Part shown: one piece after another, positions 1 through 8,284 of the stretch
How the letters are laid out: each line of letters begins with the position of its first letter
Numbering within the stretch: position 1 is the first letter of the stretch
DNA from: CBDDEH01 sp965226865
GTDB taxonomy: Bacteria > Chloroflexota > Dehalococcoidia > Lucifugimonadales > JAGWBF01
Direction: 5' to 3'
DNA: 64,000 nucleotides
Assembly (NCBI GenBank): GCA_965226865.1
Contig: CBDDEH010000004.1
Location: forward strand, 1,798,001-1,862,000
Translations under genes and position numbers: made by a program
The notes under the pieces: generated by a model
What the model was told of the DNA's origin: nothing
Databases searched by the model: none
Seen by the model: the letters and a program-made list of their open reading frames with translations, nothing else

Positions 1-391
1 CGGTGGCCGCCAGTGTGCCCCCGGTTGCCAGGAGGTCGTCGACCACCAGAACGTTATGGCCGGGCGAGATGCCGTCCTTGTGCATCTCGACGACGTTGGT
101 CCCGTACTCGAGGTCGTACTCGGCCATGTTGGAGTCGGCCGGCAGCTTGCCCTGCTTACGAGCGGGCACGAACAGCCTCTCCATCTTGTAGGCCAGGGCA
201 GCGCCGAATATGAACCCACGGGCTTCGATACCGACCACCGTGTCAATCTGCTTGTTTGCGTATCGGTCAGCGAAGGCATCGACAACGTAGCGAAAGGCTG
301 CGGGCTCTTTTAACAGGGGGGTGATGTCCTTGAACAGGATTCCAGGTTTGGGAAAATCCGGAATGTTTCTGATGTAGGGCTTTATGTCCAT
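1..391 (-). CDS. apt: Adenine phosphoribosyltransferase, 3' end cut by window edge
   Basis: This is the purine salvage enzyme that converts adenine and PRPP to AMP and pyrophosphate in the cytosol. The minus-strand reading begins MDIKPYIRNIPDFPKPGILF, the typical APT N-terminus. It continues through VVGIEARGFIFGAALAYK to the PRPP-binding loop LVVDDLLATGGT near residues 115-126. About 130 of the usual ~175 residues are present; the C-terminus lies beyond the left edge. The start is the ATG at 391-389, preceded by a GGAGGG ribosome site. The roughly 270 bp between this start and the next gene on the right hold no recognisable feature. Confidence 0.93.
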   Translation of the reverse strand, partial: MDIKPYIRNIPDFPKPGILFKDITPLLKEPAAFRYVVDAFADRYANKQIDTVVGIEARGFIFGAALAYKMERLFVPARKQGKLPADSNMAEYDLEYGTNVVEMHKDGISPGHNVLVVDDLLATGGTLAAT

Positions 392-659
392 CCAAGTCCC
401 TCCAGAGATGCCAGAGCGATGGTGTTTAGCAGTGTAGAGAAGGGGGTTCGCTCAGTCAAGCAGCGGCCCAATCGTATGGGCAGCTGATAAGTGAAGCCAC
501 CCCGAGCCTCCGGTGGGCATACACTTCCCTGCCTGGTATTTCGCGCAGGCAAGTCTATGTGAAACCTCTCTACGATTCTCGAACCAAGTACAGGAAAATA
601 GGTTCCAGAGTTTCAATGTTACGGCATGACAACCGCATGCCGCCGATTCAGGAGGAAAG

Positions 660-679
660 ATGTTCTATTTCAAGAGTTG
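660..679 (+). pseudogene. 5' piece of zinc-ribbon gene split by IS1182-family element
   Basis: A strong AGGAGG ribosome site at 650-655 precedes ATG at 660 and the codons MFYFK. Reading then runs into the IS left end and stops at once. Joining this piece to the sequence at the far IS end through a shared GTTG (676-679 and 2648-2651) gives a continuous small open frame whose next residues are SCPRC. It is therefore the head of the gene whose tail lies at 2648-2814. Confidence 0.6.
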
Positions 680-2646
680 ATTCCCTCGTAACAAGGCCTG
701 TTTGAGATGAGCCCTGGCGTGCGAAGGTGGTCTGGAGCGGAGGAGGCCACGGGATGCCGGCTGCTGGCCTCACCGCCCTATCTGCTGCGCTCAGGACAAG
801 CGTGATCCCGTTGCGGTACCCCTTCCGTGGCTCAGGGCACCCGGTGGAAGTTGTGGAGCGGCGCCCTCATGCGGCCGCGACCGCAGGTACCGTCCCGACC
901 GCCCGCTGAGCCGTGTTCTCCATCTCCACCAGGCGTGCATGGACCATCCGCTTGAAGTTGCACGCCAACGCCTTCAGGTAGACGGCAAGCCGCACCCGAC
1001 GGCCCCCTCGCACCCGCAAGCGCCCAAGCCCGTGGGCGCGCTTCAGCTCGGAGTTCGTTCCCTCGATACCAGCCCTTATGTCATACCGCTTGCGCCACTC
1101 CTCGGTGGCCTCGGCCCTCCGGCGCCGCTCGATGTTCACCTTCACCAGGTCCGCCTTGAGGACGTAGGCCCCCGCACGCCGGTCCAGCTTCACTGGGCAA
1201 CGGGATCGCAAGGGGCAGGGCTCGCATGTTGTCCCGGCAAAGTGGACCTCTACCCGCTCCGGCGCATCCTTCAGCTCGTACTCCTCGATGGACGGGTGGC
1301 CGGCGGGGCACGCCGTGGCCTGCTCCCCTGTGACGTCGATCTGAAAGTCCGCGGCGGTGAGCGGCGGTGGTCCGTCACCCTCTCCTTCGTGCGAGTTCCC
1401 CGGCGCGAGGCTTCGAAGGCATTGCGGCCCGACCCATACGCCGTGTCGGCGAAGAGCTCGTCCGGTCGGACCTTCCGCTCCGCGAGCCCGTCAACGACCG
1501 GCACGCTCACGTCGGTGTCGCTCCCACTCGAGGGGGTCACCTCCACGTGGGTGATGAGCTGGGTGGCGTTCTCCTCGTGGCAGGTCTCCGCCACCTGCAC
1601 CTCGTACCCCTTCCCCTTGTGGCCGCTGTAGGTCACATCCGGGTCGTGGGGCGATTGCAGCGAGTCGGCGGACACCTGCTTCGGGTCCTTCAAGGCCACG
1701 GGCACCTTGCATTCCCCAGCATCGTCGTCATCGTCCCTGGGGCGCCCGTCCTGGTGTTTGCCCACATGGCACTGCTCCCGCAGCAGCCGCTCCAGCAGCC
1801 GGTACTCCTCCAGCTGGGCAGCAGTCGTGCCATGGAACCGGTCCACCAGCCGGTAGAGGTCCCGGGCACAGACCGAAAGGCGTCGCCGACCCTCCCCCGT
1901 GCGGGCGTCCTCGTAGTGGGTCGCCTCGTCTTCTTCCTTCAAATAGCGCCCTAGGAGGCCCTCCGGAACCCCAGGGCGAAGCTCTGGGTGCTCCCAGCGC
2001 AAGGCCCGCAGGAACAACCGCATCGTCTCACAGAACAGGCCCAGCCGGGTGAGTGTGGCGATGTTGCTCATGATGTGGGTGGAGTCCAGCCGTTGCTTTC
2101 CGGTGCGTATGCCCAGCGCCTGGATGATCCGGTCCGTGGTCTCCTGGAAAGCCAGCCGGCCACCGTCGTGCTGCATCAGGCGAACTCGGAAGTTGTGGAG
2201 GGTCTTCTGGGGCAGGTGGGTCTCCTCGATGTCCAGCCGCAGGGCGTGGTGCCAGAGCAGAGCCTGCCCTGAGCTTGCCGAAGGGTTGAACTCTAGTTGT
2301 TCCAGAGCTTCATCGTCGGTGAGGTTGAACATCTCTTTGAGGAGGTGGACCCCGAGGACGGTCTGCACCGCCCGGTTGGGACGGCCGTTGTCCACGCAGT
2401 ACATGGGAGCAAAGCGCTCCTCGTCAATCAGGGGGAGCGCCTCGTTTCGGAAAACCTCGGCCCAACTTCTCTCCAGGCGCTTAGCCTTCTTCGGCGTCAC
2501 CAGGAACTGGGACTGCCAGAGGCTCTCTTGCGGGTCTCGTATTCGGAACATCCTCCCCTCCCTCGGCCAGGCGCAGCGCCCACGACCTTTTATTACATTA
2601 TCCCCACCTTGCCCAGGCTGGCGAGGGGTTTTTACGAACAAATCAA
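677..2646. mobile_element. IS1182-family insertion sequence, copy 1 (1970 bp, defective)
   Basis: The element is defined by near-identity with a second copy at 44399-46408. Its ends form an imperfect terminal inverted repeat that starts TTGATT and shares an inner TCGTAA. Compared with copy 2 it lacks 40 bp near 1395, the span between two GTTCCCCGGCGC direct repeats in copy 2, and only about two other base differences were noticed. The deletion frameshifts the transposase, so this copy cannot move on its own. It sits inside a small zinc-ribbon gene; a GTTG duplication (676-679 and 2648-2651) is the likely target duplication, because removing it restores the host reading frame. Confidence 0.85.
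867..2551 (-). pseudogene. IS1182-family transposase, frameshifted
   Basis: This is a DDE transposase of the IS1182 type (N-terminal DUF772-like domain, motif QRLDSTHIMSN in the first half). By comparison with the intact copy, the start is the ATG at 2551 (MFRIRDPQESLWQ), preceded by a GGGGAGG site. The C-terminal part (LVKVNIERRRRAEATEEWRK and onward) is in a different frame because of the 40-bp deletion near 1395. An in-frame insert coding for PSASSGQA interrupts the protein around residue 105 in both copies. Confidence 0.85.
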
Positions 2647-2814
2647 GGTTGCCCACGCTGCTCCGGAGATCTCTTCCAAGACAGCGATACATTCGGCCCC
2701 TATGTGAATTGCGCGCAATGCGGGTTCCACAAGGACATTCCGGATGGCAGCGCCCCGATGGCTATGGTCTCGGCACAGGCCATGGTTGCTGAGTTGACCG
2801 AACTCGCTGCATAG
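2647..2814 (+). pseudogene. 3' part of small zinc-ribbon protein gene, cut by IS
   Basis: The frame starts directly at the IS right end and reads CPRCSGDLFQDSD, then YVNCAQCGF, and ends ELTELAA-stop at 2812-2814. The two CxxC knuckles about 20 residues apart make a zinc ribbon. With the MFYFK piece at 660 the original protein would be about 60 residues, beginning MFYFKSCPRC. The function is unknown. Tiny zinc-ribbon proteins of this kind are usually uncharacterised and may bind nucleic acid or partner proteins. Confidence 0.6.
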
Positions 2815-2900
2815 CTGACCAAGCCTACCAGCGTAGCCGCTGATAGTTTTCTTGACACCCTCGGCGCCGGAGCCTATGCTGCGTTTAAGATCAACTTTGG

Positions 2901-3140
2901 CAGCTTTCGTCCTCGCGCCTCTCCATGGATGCACCCAAGGATATCCCACATTTAACAGGCGACCGTCTCTTAAGCAAGGCAGGCTTGCATCGCCTGCTCG
3001 ACGAACTCGATGCCACGGTCGTTACCAACCCCAGAACCCTGTACGCCACCCCAGAAACCCGCGACCTCTCTGCATTTTCTTCCGAAAAATGGGTTGCCCA
3101 TTTGAGCGAAGTCGCTTCGTATGTGGAGATGTTCCGTTGA
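2901..3140 (+). pseudogene. 5' fragment of a Vms1-like release-factor gene
   Basis: The frame from ATG 2925 begins MDAPKDIPHLTGDRLL and matches the first 64 residues of the complete gene at 7370-8125 with few changes. The match covers 2901-3116 against 7345-7561 at DNA level and includes some upstream sequence. After SEVA the frame runs into unrelated sequence and stops at 3140. The catalytic GG(T/Q)SQ region is absent, so it is a non-functional remnant. It lies just upstream of the DUF502 gene. Confidence 0.75.
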
Positions 3141-3265
3141 CTACGTGCGAAATGCCAAAGATCCAAACTGGCAACAGGCAGGCCACCGGGAACGCCAGAG
3201 GGGATAGCGACAGGCTTTTCACATAAGCTCCCATGTGCTATAAAGGCGCACAGGAAGTGTCTGAT

Positions 3266-4804
3266 ATGACATCAAATCGCAAGAATATCCAGGTGAGAAG
3301 TGCCGGCGGGCGAATCGGCCGCGAACTATGGGTTATCAGGAGCCGACTACTAGGGCACTTACGGACGTCACTCATCACAGGCCTCCTGCTACTGATCCCT
3401 GTGGCGTTCACGTATGTGATCGTCAAGTTTCTGTTCGATCTAGCAGATGGGGTCCTTCGCCCGTGGATATCTTGGATTTTGGAGCAGTTCGGCATAGATT
3501 TATCGTTGCCTGGGCCGGGCATCGTCGCGGCGGTACTTTTGGTCTATTTAACCGGAGTAGTCTTCGCTTATAAGCTAGGTCGCGGAATCCTTCAATGGGT
3601 TCAATCGTCTGTTTTGAAAATTCCATTTGTCGGTACGATATATTCGGCGAACAGGCAACTAATCGAGTCTTTTTCCGGAACTAACGCGACCGGTTTCAAG
3701 AGGGTTGTGCTAGCTCAATTTCCCAAGCCAAATACCTGGAGTATCGGATTCCTCACAGGTATCGTCGAGGTGGAAGGGGTCGGCAAAAGACTTGCCGTCT
3801 ACGTACCCACGGCCCCGTTACCCAATTCGGGATTCGTTGTAATGTTGCCGCCAGATGAGGTTCTGGACACAGATCTGACCGTACCAGAGGCCATGCAACT
3901 GATCTTCTCCGGAGGCCTCATATCACCCAAGAGCATCAAGACCTCGAAAGTCGATATGGACGAATTCGAAAAGCAAGTGGAACTGATCCACTCACCCCAA
4001 AGCGGGTTCGGAGTGCATTTTAGGGAAACATTTACAGAAAGTTTGTCCAAGGCGAGCCGGGCAACCCGTTTACCCGCGAAGGCCATACGGGAATCGACAG
4101 TCAACGCACTCAGATTGGTTCTGAGATCTGACATGAAATCGGATAAACCAGCCAGGGAAGCGGTGATAGGAGCTATTCATGCCACGAGGGTGGAAGGCAC
4201 AACCTCGGTAAAAGAGACCGTGATAGGAGTTATCCAAGGCGTTAAAGAGGCAGAACAAGCGACGGAGAACCTCATTTATAACGCCGTCGCAGGAGCAATC
4301 CAGGGCTCAAAGGAAACAGGAGGCAACCCGGTCAAGGCATGCCAGGAAGCCGCCGAAGGGGCTGTGCTTGCTTCCATATCGGTCGGTATGCCGATAGATG
4401 TCACTATTCTGCAGATAACCCGCGGCGCGATGGATGCCGCAGAACAGCTGGAAATCGACATTGAAGATGTTGCGGGGGCTACCATCAAAGGGTTAGTCGA
4501 GGGTATCAACGGTATTCATGGGAACGTCATTCAGGGGTCGATCAGCGCCGCTCTTGAGCTTATGGAGAGGGCAGCACAAAGTGAAAGCGACCTGGGGAAG
4601 TTCGCTAGAAAGGTTCTCGAAGGTGCGATCGAAGCCGGAGGAACATCCAGAGGGGATGCCGAGAAACTGGCCCATTCAGTCGCCAGCACGATGGTTGAAG
4701 CCGCCTACAACATAGATGAGTCCACCGGCGAAAGAGTTGCCGACGCATTGACTGGTAACGTCGGAGGGATGGAGTTGACCATTCGTCAGGCTTTTGGAGA
4801 CTAG
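3266..4804 (+). CDS. DUF502 membrane protein with C-terminal amphipathic repeats
   Basis: Residues about 20-230 are a DUF502 domain: a first membrane helix (TSLITGLLLLIPVAFTYVIV), a second around IVAAVLLVYLTGVVFAYKLG, the IPFVGTIYSANRQL segment and the NSGFVVMLPPDEV segment. DUF502 proteins are usually about 200 residues. This one is 512, and its second half is built of Ala/Gly-rich helical units such as AREAVIGAIHATR and AVAGAIQGSKETGG, clearly related to the next gene product. The start is set at ATG 3266 (MTSNRKN) because AGGAAG lies about 9 bp upstream; an earlier in-frame ATG at 3233 has no ribosome site. It probably sits in the cytoplasmic membrane. The biochemical role is unknown; the shared repeat suggests it works with the 4968 gene. 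Confidence 0.75.
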   Translation: MTSNRKNIQVRSAGGRIGRELWVIRSRLLGHLRTSLITGLLLLIPVAFTYVIVKFLFDLADGVLRPWISWILEQFGIDLSLPGPGIVAAVLLVYLTGVVFAYKLGRGILQWVQSSVLKIPFVGTIYSANRQLIESFSGTNATGFKRVVLAQFPKPNTWSIGFLTGIVEVEGVGKRLAVYVPTAPLPNSGFVVMLPPDEVLDTDLTVPEAMQLIFSGGLISPKSIKTSKVDMDEFEKQVELIHSPQSGFGVHFRETFTESLSKASRATRLPAKAIRESTVNALRLVLRSDMKSDKPAREAVIGAIHATRVEGTTSVKETVIGVIQGVKEAEQATENLIYNAVAGAIQGSKETGGNPVKACQEAAEGAVLASISVGMPIDVTILQITRGAMDAAEQLEIDIEDVAGATIKGLVEGINGIHGNVIQGSISAALELMERAAQSESDLGKFARKVLEGAIEAGGTSRGDAEKLAHSVASTMVEAAYNIDESTGERVADALTGNVGGMELTIRQAFGD

Positions 4805-4967
4805 CTGGAAACAGCTCCGGGCATCCAGACCATGATTGGCCGTTCAGCGCCTCTCTTGGGCCTAACTTTCTGCCGGCTTGTGCGACAATTTGACAAACAA
4901 GGGAAGTTCTGCTTTAGTGAGCAGTGTTACCAAGGACTAAATCACTTGTTTTAGAAAGGCGGGCATC

Positions 4968-6062
4968 ATGCCATTAGGAAATCTGGGGAAGAGTGTGAAG
5001 GACGCATTGCTCGGGACGGTCAAGGGTGCGGGGGACGTAGTGGGAAACACAGTCGAAGTCACCCGATCCAGCACCGTAAACGCCCTCAAGGGAACAAGGG
5101 ATATCGTAAAAGAGGGTCAAGGACTGATGACTGATGCCCTGACCGGCGCCATCCAAGCGGCCAACGAAGTTGGTACAGAGCTGGGTTCGGTATCAAAGGG
5201 GGCTGTTATTGGAGTCATCAAGGGTGCTGGAGAGGTAACGACGGTAACTGCGGGTACTCTGAGTGACACGGTGCGCGCGGCGATAAAAGGCACTACAGAA
5301 GTGGGCGGAGACGTCCACTCTGCCGCTCGAGGGGCTGTGGAAGGGGCCATGGAGTCCACCAAAAGTATCGGCCTCAAGGCGGAGGATACGGCCGCCAGTG
5401 TTGCTCAAGGAGCGATAAAAGCTACCAAAGATGTTGGTGGAGACCTGGCGACAGCAGCCAAGGACACGATCCAATCCACGATTAAAGGGACCAATAGTAT
5501 CGGAGGCAACGCGATCCAAGCTGCAGAGGAGACTTCCCGAGGTTTGATAACCGCCACAGCCGGGGTAGGCGGCAGCGTAGGTGACGTAGCCAGAAACGCC
5601 GTTGAAGGCGCTCTGGAAACAGCGAAAGGTTTGGGCCTGAAAACCGAGGACGCCGCTTTCAGCGTTGCGAAGGGCCTTATCCGCGGAACTAACGAGACTG
5701 GCGGAGACCTGGCGACCACTGCCCGCGATGCCGTAATCGGGACCATAGCTGGCACTCAGAAGATAGGCGGTAGTGCCACTCAGGCCGTCGAGGAGACCAC
5801 CCGAGGGTTGATCAAGGGGTCTGCGGAAGTTGGTGCGGACGTGGCAAAGGTGGCCAAGGGCGCAGTCGAAGGAGCCATTGAAGGCGCAAAGAGCGCTGGG
5901 TTGAAGGCTGAGGATGCTGCATCGGCTGCCGCCAACGGAGCTGTCGGAGCTGCTGGGGCCTTTGGCGAAAAGACTGCCGAATCTGTGACCAACGCCGTAT
6001 CGGGAACCATCGCCGGGGTGAAGGTCGTGCTCCGAGCACCATTCAAGAAGGAAGAGGCATAG
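4968..6062 (+). CDS. Protein of 22-residue amphipathic helical repeats
   Basis: The 364-residue product has no Cys, no predicted membrane helix and no signal peptide. From about residue 120 it consists of 22-residue units, each two 11-mers, such as ARGAVEGAMESTKSIGLKAE and AKDTIQSTIKGTNSIGGNAI. Units at residues 120, 208 and 296 are nearly the same, so four units form an 88-residue higher-order repeat. Related but looser units occupy residues 1-119. Eleven-residue periodicity is known in lipid-surface and stress proteins (apolipoproteins, synuclein, LEA group 3), so binding a membrane or lipid surface is a reasonable inference. It follows the DUF502 gene by 163 bp, shares its repeat type, and ends before a strong palindromic terminator. 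Confidence 0.75.
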   Translation: MPLGNLGKSVKDALLGTVKGAGDVVGNTVEVTRSSTVNALKGTRDIVKEGQGLMTDALTGAIQAANEVGTELGSVSKGAVIGVIKGAGEVTTVTAGTLSDTVRAAIKGTTEVGGDVHSAARGAVEGAMESTKSIGLKAEDTAASVAQGAIKATKDVGGDLATAAKDTIQSTIKGTNSIGGNAIQAAEETSRGLITATAGVGGSVGDVARNAVEGALETAKGLGLKTEDAAFSVAKGLIRGTNETGGDLATTARDAVIGTIAGTQKIGGSATQAVEETTRGLIKGSAEVGADVAKVAKGAVEGAIEGAKSAGLKAEDAASAAANGAVGAAGAFGEKTAESVTNAVSGTIAGVKVVLRAPFKKEEA

Positions 6063-6124
6063 TAACGGTATAGCTCATAACCAACGCTCGGGTTATCGTT
6101 CGAGCGATGAACAGTTGCATCTTG

Positions 6125-6162
6125 TAATAAACCAGCCGGTTGATCAACCGGCTGGTTTATTA
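6125..6162. terminator. 38-bp perfect palindrome, likely bidirectional terminator
   Basis: A perfect inverted repeat centred at 6143/6144 has arms containing AACCAGCCGGTTGA and A/T-rich outer ends, so a U-rich tail exists in both directions. It lies about 60 bp after the stop of the repeat-protein gene. Confidence 0.7.
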
Positions 6163-6212
6163 TTTATCCATTACAATGTGTGCAATCATCCTCGTCTCGA
6201 GGTTTTGAACCG

Positions 6213-6347
6213 ATGAAATCGACCAGTCAACGAGTGAATTGGCACGCACGCACCCTCTGGGCGGCTGGCCGTTCCCTAGTGAGTGCAGGTGGCACTGACC
6301 TGGCAGCTTCTATTGCCTATTACACTCTCTTGTCTCACAGCGCCTAA
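6213..6347 (+). pseudogene. N-terminal fragment of a second YihY-family gene
   Basis: A 44-codon frame beginning MKSTSQRVNWHARTLWAAG contains GGTDLAASIAYYTLLS. This matches the conserved N-terminal segment of YihY/BrkB-family proteins and parallels ATHMAASISYYAVLSLFP in the full gene just downstream. It stops at TAA 6345-6347 before any membrane domain. It is a remnant of a paralogue or of an alternative start region that was replaced. Confidence 0.55.
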
Positions 6348-6368
6348 ACAAGTGCAGCTTGGGGTCAA

Positions 6369-7334
6369 ATGCTTAAAACGATCCAGGAAATAGTGCTCAG
6401 GATTAAATCCAGGGCGGTTTTTACAATTAGGGTATTCGGTGGAGGGTTCGACAGACTCAAGGCGGACCTTACACAGACAAAGTTTGGCAAAAGTGCGCCG
6501 GTGCGACTTGTAGTCCGAGTGGTTCAAGAACTTGGTGAGGATGATGCGACGCATATGGCTGCAAGCATAAGCTACTATGCCGTTCTATCTCTATTCCCAT
6601 TGGTTTTGGGGTTGACGGCCATCGTAGGAGTGGTCGCGGATTCTCCGTCCAGACAAAAAGAAATTGTAGACTTTATCGTCGAGTACTTGCCGGGATCCGA
6701 GGAATTCGTAACCAACAGCATCACTGGTGTCGTCAAGTACCGGGGGGCTCTGGGAATCGCTTCTATTTTGGGCATGTTATGGGCAGGCAGTGCTGTTTTT
6801 GGCACGATATCCCGATCAGTCAATCGGGCCTGGGACATCCATCGGGATAGGCCTTTCTTGGTGAGCAAACCTCGCCAGATCGCTATGGCCCTCCTAGTGG
6901 GGGTCCTAGTCGCGTTTTCCCTGGCCGTGACAAGTTTTCTTCAATGGGCCACTACTATAGAGATCGCCGGGCAGTCCGTAGCAGACCTATTAGGCGGTCA
7001 GGCCGTAACGGCTATCCTAAAAACTCCTGCTCTGCTCATCACTTTCGGGGTGTTTCTCGCCATCTATAAATACATTCCGAACACTCTTACCTATTGGAGA
7101 TATATCTGGCTGGGAGCCCTTGTCGCTGGCATTCTGTTCGAGGTTGCAAAGAATCTTTTCGTGTGGTATCTGGAAAACTTTGCCGGATATAACCAGCTGT
7201 ATGGAAACGTGGCATCTATCGTGGTACTGATGGTATGGATATACTTTTCGGCCTTTATCCTTATACTCGGGGCTGAGATAGCTTCTGAGTTTGGGAGAAT
7301 GAAAAGAGGCATTAAGAGGGGTCAGCGTATATAA
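6369..7334 (+). CDS. YihY/BrkB (UPF0761) family inner-membrane protein
   Basis: The 321-residue protein has the family layout: a cytosolic N-terminus, the AASISYYAVLSLFPLVLGL first membrane helix, then about five more helices, with the family GAEIASEF motif near the C-terminus. The family was once called ribonuclease BN, but that activity belongs to another protein; members are membrane proteins of poorly known role. It is co-directional with the DUF502 and repeat-protein genes, although a terminator and a paralogue scrap lie between. A short Lys/Arg-rich tail (RMKRGIKRGQRI) ends it. Confidence 0.85.
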   Translation: MLKTIQEIVLRIKSRAVFTIRVFGGGFDRLKADLTQTKFGKSAPVRLVVRVVQELGEDDATHMAASISYYAVLSLFPLVLGLTAIVGVVADSPSRQKEIVDFIVEYLPGSEEFVTNSITGVVKYRGALGIASILGMLWAGSAVFGTISRSVNRAWDIHRDRPFLVSKPRQIAMALLVGVLVAFSLAVTSFLQWATTIEIAGQSVADLLGGQAVTAILKTPALLITFGVFLAIYKYIPNTLTYWRYIWLGALVAGILFEVAKNLFVWYLENFAGYNQLYGNVASIVVLMVWIYFSAFILILGAEIASEFGRMKRGIKRGQRI

Positions 7335-7369
7335 GTGGCCCCATCAGCTTTGGGCCCTTGCGCCGCTCC

Positions 7370-8125
7370 ATGGATACACCCAATGATATCCCACGTTTAA
7401 CAGGCGACCGTCTTTTGAGCAAGGCAGGCTTGCATCGCCTGCTCGACGAACTCGATGCCACGGTCGTTACCAGCCCAAGGACCCTGTACACCACCCCGGA
7501 AACCCGCGACCTCTCTCAGTTTTCTTCTGAAGAATGGGTTGCCCATTTGAGCGAAGTCGCTCCCCAGATCGAGTCGTCGGAGTCCGGCGCGGCGGTCTTC
7601 TGGAGCCACGAACGCAAACTAATAGTCCTGCCACCCTTCCCAATCGAGCGTGACCAATACGTCCAGGGTTGGGACACGTCGCAGCTACGAGCCCTGCTGA
7701 CCAGAGAGTACCTGTTGGGAGTGGTACTGCTTCGCCTGGGGAGGTTCTTGGTTGGGGTGTTCCAGGGCGACGCGCTATTAAGCTCCAAGACCGACACCAG
7801 ATTTGTCAAAGGCCGGCACAGCGCCGGCGGCACCTCCCAGATGCGGTTCCAGCGAGTACGAGAAAAGCAGATACATGAGTTTTTCAAAAAGGCGTGCTCG
7901 GTGGTCAGAGACCAGTTCGACCCCTACCAGGACCGGCTGGACCATGTCTTTCTCGGCGGAGAAAAGCTGACCCTGAACGATTTTCGCAAGCAATGTGACT
8001 ACATACAGAAGCTGGCTCCCAGGATCAGGAAAAGGGTCTTAAACGTGCGAAAACCCAAGCATGACGCTCTGGACAAGATAGTCGACCTCGTCTGGCAGAG
8101 CCGGATAATCACGCTCGGTATGTAG
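7370..8125 (+). CDS. Vms1/VLRF1-like (eRF1-fold) peptidyl-tRNA hydrolase candidate
   Basis: The 251-residue product contains RHSAGGTSQMRFQRVREKQI at about residues 145-165, followed by LDHVFLGGEKLTLNDFRKQ. This is the pattern of the bacterial Vms1-like release factor (VLRF1) family, whose eRF1-like domain carries a GG(Q/T)SQ loop in place of GGQ. Family members are thought to release peptides from obstructed 60S/50S-tRNA complexes; that role is established for the eukaryotic homologue and inferred here. ATG 7370 (MDTPNDIP) is preferred to the TTG at 7358; neither has a clear ribosome site. Pieces of a second copy lie at 2901-3116 and 9900-9941. Confidence 0.65.
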   Translation: MDTPNDIPRLTGDRLLSKAGLHRLLDELDATVVTSPRTLYTTPETRDLSQFSSEEWVAHLSEVAPQIESSESGAAVFWSHERKLIVLPPFPIERDQYVQGWDTSQLRALLTREYLLGVVLLRLGRFLVGVFQGDALLSSKTDTRFVKGRHSAGGTSQMRFQRVREKQIHEFFKKACSVVRDQFDPYQDRLDHVFLGGEKLTLNDFRKQCDYIQKLAPRIRKRVLNVRKPKHDALDKIVDLVWQSRIITLGM

Positions 8126-8284
8126 CGAGAGGTACCCTCAAAGGGTGCGTAAGGGTAGGGTGTCTAACCTATCTCTGGATGCAGCGCGAGCTTGGGGTCA
8201 TGCCAGTCCTTTGGACGGTTTCCAATCATGCAAGTGGGCAGAGTAGACGAGTCCACTGTGGTTGGTAACCCCGATTGTTGCCTT

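Noticed and set aside
4890..4930. TTGACA with a weak -10 ahead of the repeat-protein gene
   Set aside because: The -10 candidate is poor and the gene may simply be read from the DUF502 promoter; not enough to call.
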